This document shows, one piece after another, positions 1 to 5,047 of a stretch of DNA of 5,047 nt. Source of the DNA: Bacillota bacterium (GTDB lineage: Bacteria > Bacillota > Clostridia > Acetivibrionales > DSM-1351); the NCBI GenBank assembly GCA_023417285.1, contig JAEZFR010000197.1:1-5047 (forward strand). The letters are read 5' to 3'. A model generated the notes under the pieces. The model did not search any database. It saw nothing but the letters and a program-made list of their open reading frames with translations, and was not told the origin of the DNA. The translations under genes were made by a program, and so were the position numbers. Every line of letters starts with the position of its first letter. Position 1 is the first letter of the stretch.

Positions 1-1016
1 TTGTTGGACCGTCCGGCTGCGGAAAAACTACTACATTAAGAATGGTTGCAGGACTTGAGGAAATTTCCGAAGGTGAAGTTTATATCGGCGATAGGCTGGT
101 AAATGATGTTCAGCCAAAAGACAGAGATATCGCAATGGTTTTCCAGAACTACGCTCTGTATCCGCATATGACAGTTTTCGATAACATGGCATTCGGCTTA
201 AAACTCAGAAAGACTCCAAAGGATGAAATTAAGAAGAGAGTTCAAGAAGCTGCTAAGATTCTTGACATTGAACACTTGCTTGACAGAAAGCCAAAGGCTT
301 TATCAGGTGGTCAGAGACAGAGAGTTGCGTTAGGTCGTGCTATAGTTCGTGAACCAAAGGTATTCTTGATGGATGAGCCTTTGTCAAACCTTGATGCTAA
401 GCTCAGAGTTCAGATGAGAACTGAAATCGGAAGATTGCACAACAGACTAAATACAACATTCATATATGTTACACATGACCAAACAGAAGCTATGACAATG
501 GGTACAAGAATTGTTGTTATGAAGGATGGTTACATCCAGCAGGTTGATACTCCAACTGCTCTATATGACAAGCCATGTAATGTATTCGTTGCTGGATTTA
601 TCGGAAGTCCACAAATGAACTTCATAAATGCAACACTTGACAAGCGTGGAGGAGATATTCATCTTATATTTGGAAAGAATGATATTAAGCTTCCAGAAGG
701 AAAGGCTAAGAAACTTGAAGGAACAGATTACATTGGCAAAGAAGTTTTCATGGGAATTAGACCTGAAAACATTCATGATGAAGCTATGTATCTAGAATCA
801 ATGAACGATAGTATTGTTGAAGCTAATGTTGACCTAGTTGAAATGCTTGGTGCAGAAACCTACCTATATATGGTAATTGATGGCGCTACTTCAATGGTTA
901 CAGCTAGAGTTAATGCTCGTTCAAAGACAAAGACTGGTGACACAATTAAGGTTGCATTTGACGCTAACAAGGTTCACTTGTTTGATAAGGAAACTGAGCG
1001 TACAATCATCAACTAA
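1..1016 (+). CDS. ugpC: Carbohydrate ABC importer ATP-binding protein (MalK/UgpC/MsmX family), 5'-truncated
   Basis: This is the cytoplasmic ATPase that powers uptake of sugars, oligosaccharides or glycerol phosphate by binding a pair of permease subunits. The reading frame is open from the left edge (first full codon at position 3), so the ATG at 42 is internal and not the start. Just before it the frame reads GPSGCGKTT, the Walker A motif. Numbering from the Met at 42, the Q-loop is Q35 (VFQNYALYPHMTV), the ABC signature LSGGQRQ is 87-93, Walker B VFLMDEP is 107-113, the D-loop SNLD is 115-118 and the switch histidine is H145 (THDQTEAM). A C-terminal regulatory/TOBE region follows, with GSPQMNF at 188-194 and GIRPEN at 238-243, typical of MalK-like proteins. 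About 35 N-terminal residues are missing, judged from the usual Walker A position. Tandem stops TAA TAG end the gene, followed by a terminator. No permease or binding-protein gene follows, as for the shared ATPases MsmX and MsmK; the transported substrate cannot be told. The family is certain; the symbol is the usual label for this clade. Confidence 0.95.
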   Translation, partial: VGPSGCGKTTTLRMVAGLEEISEGEVYIGDRLVNDVQPKDRDIAMVFQNYALYPHMTVFDNMAFGLKLRKTPKDEIKKRVQEAAKILDIEHLLDRKPKALSGGQRQRVALGRAIVREPKVFLMDEPLSNLDAKLRVQMRTEIGRLHNRLNTTFIYVTHDQTEAMTMGTRIVVMKDGYIQQVDTPTALYDKPCNVFVAGFIGSPQMNFINATLDKRGGDIHLIFGKNDIKLPEGKAKKLEGTDYIGKEVFMGIRPENIHDEAMYLESMNDSIVEANVDLVEMLGAETYLYMVIDGATSMVTARVNARSKTKTGDTIKVAFDANKVHLFDKETERTIIN

Positions 1017-1038
1017 TAGTATGAAATAATATATATTT

Positions 1039-1070
1039 AGCGACCATCAAGATATTTGATGGTCGCTTTT
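1039..1070 (+). terminator. Intrinsic (Rho-independent) terminator after the sugar ATPase gene
   Basis: A perfect 12-bp inverted repeat, AGCGACCATCAA (1039-1050) and TTGATGGTCGCT (1056-1067), encloses a 5-nt loop (GATAT). A short T run (1067-1070) follows directly. It starts 23 nt after the stop codon. The stem is long and contains six G-C pairs, which offsets the short T tract. There is no T run on the opposite strand, so it should act only on + strand transcription. It separates the ATPase gene from the regulator. Confidence 0.9.
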
Positions 1071-1112
1071 ATGTTGGAAATATAAATTTTATATGAATTA
1101 TTATATGCTCAG

Positions 1113-1141
1113 TAGTCAAAAAAAATAAATTGGTGTATAAT
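1113..1141 (+). promoter_or_regulatory. Candidate sigma-A-type promoter for the CdaR-like gene
   Basis: TAGTCA (1113-1118, four of six matches to TTGACA) is followed by a 17-nt spacer and a perfect TATAAT (1136-1141). Transcription would start near 1148, giving a leader of about 85 nt before the start codon at 1233. The region is very AT-rich, so chance matches are expected. Two other TATAAT hexamers at 1172-1177 and 1182-1187 lack a good -35 element at normal spacing. The strong terminator upstream makes some promoter in 1071-1220 likely; the exact choice is inference. Confidence 0.5.
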
Positions 1142-1232
1142 TTTATTAAATTATGTTGTTAAGGCATTTTCTATAATAATATATAATTTTGGGAAAATAA
1201 AAAATATGCTTTTTAGCCTTTAGGAGGTTCTT

Positions 1233-2309
1233 ATGTCAGTTAAACTATTTCAGACACTATCTGACAAATACAGCGAAATTGTAGGAAAAGATATTGGAGT
1301 AACTGACGAAAGCGGAGTCATTATTGCTCACTCCAACTTTCAATTAATAGGCCAGCTTGACAGTAACGTATTGAGTTTATTACAAAACAAGAATGAGCTG
1401 GTTCATACAGAGGGCAAAATATATAAAAAGGTCTATGTAAAAAATAAGATAGAATTTATAACCTTTATTCAATCTAGTACTGATGAAGATTTAAAATATC
1501 TTGAACTCTTTACATTAAATATTATTAATCTCAAGAGTTATTACGATGAGAAGTATGACAAAAATACCTTTATAAAGAATATTATTGTTGAGAACATTCT
1601 TCCTGGAGATATTTTGGTAAGATCAAAGGAGCTGCATATTGATTATGTTGCTTATAGAATTGCATTTATAATATCGGCAGACAATGAAAAGGACGTACAT
1701 GTTCATGAAATTGTTGAAAGTCTGTTCCCTAACAAAAATAAAGATTTTGTTGTAGTTGTTGATAATGAGAATGTTGTTTTGATAAAAGAAGTCAAGAGTA
1801 AGGATGATTATAAGGAAGTTCACAAAATTGCAAGAATAATTGTTGATACTCTAAATTCTGAGTTAATGATTAAAGCAAACGTTGGTATCGGAACAATCGT
1901 TAATAATGTTAAAGATTTAGTAAAGTCGTATAAAGAAGCACAAATGTCCTTGATTATTGGTAATATTTTTGAAAATGAAAAAAATATTTTTGACTATAAC
2001 AACCTTGGTATAGGAAGATTGGTATATCATATTCCTACTACTCTTTGCCAGTTATTTTTGGACGAGGTATTTAAGGAGAATTCTGATGATTCCCTTGATG
2101 CCGAAACCATGCTTACAATCCAAAAATTCTTTGAAAATAATCTAAATGTCAGTGAAACTGCTAGACAGCTATACGTGCACAGAAATACTTTGGTTTATAG
2201 ACTTGAAAAGATAAAAAGAATTACTGGCCTAGAGCTTACACGGTTTGATGACGCTGTTATTTTTAAGGTTGCTGTGTTGGTCAAGAAATATCTTGCAAAT
2301 AACAAGTAG
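1233..2309 (+). CDS. CdaR/PucR-family transcriptional regulator (sugar-diacid-recognition type)
   Basis: A 358-residue cytoplasmic DNA-binding regulator with the three-part layout of the CdaR family. The N-terminal ligand-sensing region (about 8-105) carries the family-like stretch DIGVTDESGVIIAHS (20-34) and FQLIGQL (36-42). The central region (about 138-250) resembles the degenerate GGDEF-like domain of these proteins, with VGIGTIVNNVKDLVKSYKEA at 217-236. The C-terminal PucR-type helix-turn-helix lies at about 302-335 (NLNVSETARQLYVHRNTLVYRLEKI), followed by TGLELTRFDDAVIFKVA. In E. coli, CdaR activates glucarate, galactarate and glycerate use; the ligand here is unknown and no diacid catabolic genes are in view. 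The ATG at 1233 has a perfect AGGAGG (1222-1227) 5 nt upstream. The gene follows a terminator, probably has its own promoter, and has no terminator before ftsE, so it may be co-transcribed with ftsEX. Its last codons form part of the repeat series described separately. The family call is firm; the regulon is not known. Confidence 0.87.
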   Translation: MSVKLFQTLSDKYSEIVGKDIGVTDESGVIIAHSNFQLIGQLDSNVLSLLQNKNELVHTEGKIYKKVYVKNKIEFITFIQSSTDEDLKYLELFTLNIINLKSYYDEKYDKNTFIKNIIVENILPGDILVRSKELHIDYVAYRIAFIISADNEKDVHVHEIVESLFPNKNKDFVVVVDNENVVLIKEVKSKDDYKEVHKIARIIVDTLNSELMIKANVGIGTIVNNVKDLVKSYKEAQMSLIIGNIFENEKNIFDYNNLGIGRLVYHIPTTLCQLFLDEVFKENSDDSLDAETMLTIQKFFENNLNVSETARQLYVHRNTLVYRLEKIKRITGLELTRFDDAVIFKVAVLVKKYLANNK

Positions 2310-2382
2310 TTTATTGCATAACAGGCAGCTAATTGGTTAACAAGCACTAATTGCATAACAAAAAGCTTATGAATAACGTTAG
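2291..2382. repeat. Five imperfect tandem units of about 19 bp across the end of the CdaR-like gene and the spacer
   Basis: Units begin near 2291, 2310, 2329, 2347 and 2366. The anchor TAACA/TAACG recurs at 2300, 2319, 2338, 2356 and 2374, that is at steps of 19, 19, 18 and 18 bp. The best pair is CTAATTGGTTAACAA (2329-2343) and CTAATTGCATAACAA (2347-2361), identical at 13 of 15 positions. ATTGCATAACA occurs exactly at 2313-2323 and 2350-2360. The outer units are more decayed, and the first overlaps the last codons and stop of the regulator gene. They may be regulator-binding sites or the remains of slippage duplication; the sequence alone does not decide. Confidence 0.6.
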
Positions 2383-2395
2383 TAAAATGCAATTA
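2348..2395. repeat. Inverted repeat upstream of ftsE (9-bp arms)
   Basis: TAATTGCAT (2348-2356) is matched by its exact reverse complement ATGCAATTA (2387-2395), with 30 nt between. The left arm lies in the fourth unit of the tandem series. The arms are AT-rich, the loop is long and no T run follows, so this is not an intrinsic terminator. It could be a dyad operator or a weak RNA stem 34 nt before the ftsE start, or chance in AT-rich DNA. Confidence 0.45.
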
Positions 2396-2414
2396 ATCGT
2401 AATAATAACCTAGT

Positions 2415-2420
2415 AAGGAG
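2415..2420 (+). promoter_or_regulatory. ftsE: Ribosome binding site that fixes the GTG start of ftsE
   Basis: AAGGAG lies 8 nt before the GTG at 2429. An in-frame TAA at 2414-2416 rules out any start further upstream, and the next in-frame Met is residue 46, beyond the Walker A motif. GTG at 2429 is therefore the start. Confidence 0.88.
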
Positions 2421-2428
2421 TAATTAAA

Positions 2429-3136
2429 GTGGTAGAATTAGTTAATGTATCAAAGAAATATCCAAATGGCACTATAGCACTTCAAAACGTAAGTCTTAAA
2501 ATTAATAAGGGTGATTTCGCTTTTATTGTTGGCTCCAGCGGTTCTGGAAAGTCAACACTTTTAAAGCTTTTAATGCATGAAGAAGTAGTGAGTGAGGGTG
2601 AAGTAATTGTTAATGGGTTTCAAATGTCAACGCTAGAACCCAAACAGATACCTTATTTAAGACGTGGGTTAGGAATGGTTTTTCAAGATTTTAGATTATT
2701 ACCAAACAAAACCGTATATGAAAACATTGCTTTTGCAATGCACATAACAGAATGCCTTCCGAAGGAAATTAGAAGGCAGGTTCCGATGGCGTTAGCTCTT
2801 GTTGGGCTTAGCCGTAAGGCAAATGCATATCCAAATCAGCTTTCTGGAGGAGAGCAACAGAGAGTAGCCATTGCAAGATCATTAGTTAATAACCCTGCAC
2901 TATTGATTGCAGATGAACCGACAGGTAATCTTGACCCTGAAAACTCCTGGGAAATTATGAAGCTTCTCACAGAGGTTAATCAAAGGGGAACCACAGTTAT
3001 TGTTGCTACACATGAAAAAGGTATCGTAGACTCCATGAAGAAAAGAGTTATAGCAATTGACAAAGGCAGAATAGTTAGAGATCAGCAGAAAGGGATTTAC
3101 GGAGATGAAGATACGGAGTATAAAATATATTCTTAA
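2429..3136 (+). CDS. ftsE: Cell division ATP-binding protein FtsE
   Basis: FtsE is the cytoplasmic ATPase of the FtsEX complex, which does not transport a substrate. It drives conformational change in FtsX to switch on peptidoglycan hydrolases at the division site or side wall. The 235-residue protein is close to the usual length and has every ABC motif: Walker A GSSGSGKST (35-43), Q-loop Q86 within MVFQDFRLLPNKTVYENIAF (83-102), signature LSGGEQQRVAIAR (138-150), Walker B LLIADEP (158-164), D-loop GNLD (166-169) and switch histidine H195 (ATHEK). The DFRLLPNKTVYENIA stretch is characteristic of FtsE rather than of LolD/MacB-type ATPases. It starts with GTG. The last 32 bp overlap the start of ftsX in another frame, so the two are likely translationally coupled and made in fixed ratio. 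No convincing promoter was found directly upstream. Confidence 0.96.
   Translation: MVELVNVSKKYPNGTIALQNVSLKINKGDFAFIVGSSGSGKSTLLKLLMHEEVVSEGEVIVNGFQMSTLEPKQIPYLRRGLGMVFQDFRLLPNKTVYENIAFAMHITECLPKEIRRQVPMALALVGLSRKANAYPNQLSGGEQQRVAIARSLVNNPALLIADEPTGNLDPENSWEIMKLLTEVNQRGTTVIVATHEKGIVDSMKKRVIAIDKGRIVRDQQKGIYGDEDTEYKIYS
3089..3095 (+). promoter_or_regulatory. ftsX: Ribosome binding site for ftsX inside ftsE
   Basis: AAAGGGA lies 9 nt before the ATG at 3105, within the ftsE coding region. A closer GGAG (3101-3104) abuts the ATG and is too near to serve. Together with the typical FtsX N-terminus (MKIRSIKYILKEGF) this supports the start at 3105 despite the 32-bp overlap. Confidence 0.65.
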
Positions 3137-4019
3137 AGAGGGATTTTCTAATGCATATAGAAATAAATTAATGTCACTAGCATCTATTAGTATTATTACC
3201 GCAGCCTTGATACTATTTGGGATTTTTTACTTAATATTAGTTAATTTAAATCATAACCTGGATATTTTAGCAAAACAACCTCAAATGGAAGCATTTTGTC
3301 TCCCAGAATTAACAGATGAGCAAGTGGATGCAGTAGAGTACGAAATAAAGAATAATCCTGAGATTGAGACATATAAAAAAGTTACTAAAAAAGAAGCATT
3401 TGAGAAGCTAAAGAAATATCTTAATGAAGGCAATGTCGAAGATGTTAATGGAAATATACTTGAAGGATATGATGAAAGCTTTATGAATGTATCCTTTATA
3501 ATACAGATAAAGGATCCGGTTAATAGCCACAAAATAGCAGAAAATTTGGAGAATATGTCAGGGGTTCAGAATGTTACATATTCTCAACAGACAATTGACT
3601 TTATTGAGTCAGTAGGTAATTGGGTAAAAATTATCAGCACTGTATTAATTGGCGTTTTGCTTATTGTATCATTGTTTATTATTTCAAATACAATAAGACT
3701 TACTGTATTTGCACGACGTAAGGAAATCAATATTATGAAATATATTGGTGCTACAGATTGGTTTATTAGGTGGCCATTTGTATTTGAAGGTATTATAATA
3801 GGATGTATAGGAGCTCTGTTTGCGTTTTTCTTGGTTGCTTATATCTATAGTCTGGTTGAGCCCAAGTTCGCAAGTAATATTATGGAGCTTAGCAATGAAT
3901 TTACAATGATTTCGTTTGAAAGTATATGGGGTAGAATGCTAGGGTTTTATCTATTAATAAGTGTTCTAATTGGTTCGGCCGGCAGTATTATGTCCATTAG
4001 GAAACATCTAAAGGTGTAA
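3105..4019 (+). CDS. ftsX: Cell division protein FtsX (membrane subunit of FtsEX)
   Basis: FtsX is the membrane partner of FtsE; its large external loop binds and activates cell-wall hydrolases or their activators. The 304-residue protein shows the family topology: a short cytoplasmic N-terminus (MKIRSIKYILKEGFSNAYRN), a first membrane segment at about 24-47, an external domain at about 48-172, and three further membrane segments at about 174-196, 223-250 and 277-297. Between segments 2 and 3 lies the conserved cytoplasmic stretch VFARRKEINIMKYIGATDWF (201-220), a hallmark of FtsX. The external domain is rich in charged residues, with QIKDP at 134-138 and VQNVTYSQ at 154-161. The length is normal for Firmicutes. 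The gene overlaps ftsE by 32 bp, and the next gene, a secreted peptidase with coiled coils, starts 32 nt after its stop, consistent with one operon for the whole complex. Confidence 0.96.
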   Translation: MKIRSIKYILKEGFSNAYRNKLMSLASISIITAALILFGIFYLILVNLNHNLDILAKQPQMEAFCLPELTDEQVDAVEYEIKNNPEIETYKKVTKKEAFEKLKKYLNEGNVEDVNGNILEGYDESFMNVSFIIQIKDPVNSHKIAENLENMSGVQNVTYSQQTIDFIESVGNWVKIISTVLIGVLLIVSLFIISNTIRLTVFARRKEINIMKYIGATDWFIRWPFVFEGIIIGCIGALFAFFLVAYIYSLVEPKFASNIMELSNEFTMISFESIWGRMLGFYLLISVLIGSAGSIMSIRKHLKV

Positions 4020-4051
4020 TATTATACTTAAGCTAAAACAGGGGGTCATTT

Positions 4052-5047
4052 ATGAGAAGAAAAATTTCAGTGGCATTAGCAATTGCGTATGTATTTGTAT
4101 TTGCTTTAGTGCCGATATCAGCGAAGACCTTAGAAGAGGCAAAGCAGCAGCAGAAAGATGTTAATAAGCAGATAAACCAGATTGCAAGTGAGAAGAAAAA
4201 TGTCGCGGATACTATTAAGCAAAACGAAAGCAGCAAGAAGAATTTAGAAGCGATTACAAAAGCAGAACAACAAAATATTAATAATAAGGCCAAGGAAATC
4301 AAGGCTCTCAATACTGAGATTGATAAAATTATTCAAGAAATTGATCAGATTGAGGCCGACTACAACAAGAAAGATGAGCTCTTCAAACAGAGAATGAGAG
4401 TGCTATATCAGAATATGAATAAAAGCTCTCTTGAGGTATTTGTGGAGTCAAAAAGTTTGAGTGAATTTGTATCTAGGCTCCAAATTATGAAGACTGTTAA
4501 GGATAATGACGAGAAGCTCATGAAGGAAATTGCTTTTGGAAAACAAACTACAGAAGCAAAAAAACAAGAAAAGCTGCTTACCTTGACAGAAAAGCAAAAC
4601 CAGCTCGAAAAAATTGAAACAAAGGTTGATAACCTTAAAATATCAAGGGCTAAAGTTCAATCCGAGATTGAAGCACAGAATCAAAGACTTAAGGAATTGG
4701 AAAAAACTGAAGATGATTTAATTAAACAGTCTGAGGTAATAGATAAGCTTATCAATCAACTTGCTGAGAAAAATAAAAAGTATGCTGAAGGAGCGTATAA
4801 GTGGCCAACACCTGGGTATAAGCAAATATCCTCTCCTTTTGGATATAGAATACACCCTATTTACAAAGTAAAAAAGATGCATAATGGTATTGATATAAAC
4901 GCCCCTTCTGGAGCAAATATTATTGCAGCAAATAGCGGTAAGGTCCTTGTAGCTGGCTGGAATACCGGAGGGTATGGAAACTACGTTATAATTGACCATG
5001 GTGGTGGAATTACAACTTTGTATGCTCATCAGAGCAAGGTGCTAGTC
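4052..5047 (+). CDS. Secreted coiled-coil M23 (LytM-type) peptidase, probable FtsEX partner, 3'-truncated
   Basis: An exported peptidoglycan hydrolase or hydrolase activator. The visible 332 residues run to the window edge without a stop. A signal peptide (RRK, then a hydrophobic core at about 5-22) ends at ISA-K, with likely cleavage after residue 24. Long charged coiled-coil stretches follow at about 26-115 and 150-245, rich in K, E, Q and N. Between them lies RQRMRVLYQNM-like sequence (113-122) and SLEVFVESKSLSEFVSRL (126-143), typical of EnvC/PcsB/CwlO-type coiled-coil proteins. The M23 domain begins at about 250 (YKWPTPG, SSPFGYRIHPI). Visible active-site residues are H277 and D281 (HNGID) and H326 (LYAHQSK); DHGGG is at 315-319. 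The final HxH motif and about 45 residues should lie beyond the edge. The ATG has AGGGGG (4040-4045) 6 nt upstream. Position right after ftsX suggests it is the hydrolase gated by FtsEX. The domain call is firm; the partnership is inferred from context and architecture. Confidence 0.92.
   Translation, partial: MRRKISVALAIAYVFVFALVPISAKTLEEAKQQQKDVNKQINQIASEKKNVADTIKQNESSKKNLEAITKAEQQNINNKAKEIKALNTEIDKIIQEIDQIEADYNKKDELFKQRMRVLYQNMNKSSLEVFVESKSLSEFVSRLQIMKTVKDNDEKLMKEIAFGKQTTEAKKQEKLLTLTEKQNQLEKIETKVDNLKISRAKVQSEIEAQNQRLKELEKTEDDLIKQSEVIDKLINQLAEKNKKYAEGAYKWPTPGYKQISSPFGYRIHPIYKVKKMHNGIDINAPSGANIIAANSGKVLVAGWNTGGYGNYVIIDHGGGITTLYAHQSKVLV

Noticed and set aside
42..44. ATG at 42 as the start of the sugar ATPase
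   Set aside because: The frame is open to the window edge and the preceding codons encode the Walker A motif, so this Met is internal.
561..776. Open frame on the minus strand inside the ATPase gene
   Set aside because: Antisense shadow of a well-supported gene, with no recognisable motifs.
1172..1187. Two further TATAAT hexamers before the CdaR-like gene (1172-1177, 1182-1187)
   Set aside because: Neither has a good -35 element at 16-18 nt; TTAAGG at 1159-1164 for the second matches only three of six positions.
1186..1198. Small hairpin ATTTTgggAAAAT in the leader of the CdaR-like gene
   Set aside because: Only five A-T pairs with a 3-nt loop; expected by chance in such AT-rich DNA.
1071..1232. 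Riboswitch or small RNA in the leader of the CdaR-like gene
   Set aside because: The region is short and AT-rich, with no recognisable conserved aptamer motif or second terminator hairpin.
1623..1823. Open frame on the minus strand inside the CdaR-like gene
   Set aside because: Composition reflects AT-rich antisense codons; no domain and no supported start.
2314..2379. Promoter for ftsE using TTGCAT (2314-2319 or 2351-2356) as -35
   Set aside because: The hexamers 17 nt downstream (TTAACA, TAACGT) are poor -10 elements; not strong enough to call.
2195..2392. Minus-strand open frame spanning the regulator's HTH region and the repeat spacer
   Set aside because: Most of it is antisense to the conserved helix-turn-helix; no ribosome binding site or motif supports it.
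3281..3532. Minus-strand open frame inside ftsX
   Set aside because: Antisense shadow of the FtsX external domain, with low-complexity Ser/Phe content.
4033..4311. Minus-strand open frame with a hydrophobic, membrane-like translation
   Set aside because: It is the antisense of the signal peptide and lysine/glutamine-rich coiled coil, which read backwards as Phe/Leu/Cys-rich sequence. The + strand gene is clearly the real one.
4718..5029. Minus-strand open frame over the M23 domain
   Set aside because: Antisense to the conserved peptidase motifs; no independent support.

Overview
The window is AT-rich DNA from a low-GC Gram-positive anaerobe, most likely a member of the Clostridia. The evidence is the A/T-biased codon use, strong AGGAGG/AAGGAG ribosome binding sites, compact same-strand gene order, and the protein types: an MsmX/UgpC-like sugar ATPase, a CdaR/PucR-type regulator, and Firmicutes-style FtsE and FtsX. 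I cannot name a genus from the sequence. All five genes are on the + strand and there are no RNA genes, insertion sequences or CRISPR arrays.

Layout: (1) 1-1016 is the 3' part of a carbohydrate ABC-importer ATPase, cut by the left window edge just before its Walker A motif and closed by a perfect 12-bp hairpin terminator (1039-1070). (2) 1071-1232 is an AT-rich spacer with one plausible promoter, leading to a CdaR-family regulator (1233-2309). (3) 2310-2428 is a non-coding spacer with no terminator. It carries an unusual series of imperfect repeats of about 19 bp that begins in the last codons of the regulator, plus an inverted copy of the repeat core just upstream of ftsE. (4) ftsE (2429-3136) and ftsX (3105-4019) overlap by 32 bp and encode the cell-division ABC complex FtsEX. 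(5) From 4052 to the right edge runs a secreted coiled-coil protein with a C-terminal M23 (LytM-type) peptidase domain, truncated by the window end. This is the expected periplasmic/extracellular partner of FtsEX.

How they work together: the last three genes form a division/cell-wall module. ATP hydrolysis by FtsE is transmitted through the FtsX membrane protein to the coiled coil of the exported peptidase, controlling peptidoglycan cleavage. The CdaR-like gene lies upstream in the same direction with no terminator before ftsE, so read-through from its promoter into ftsEX is possible. The sugar ATPase is a separate transcription unit. I see no convincing novel system. The two points most worth a second look are the repeat series between the regulator and ftsE, and the pairing of a metabolite-type regulator with a division operon.
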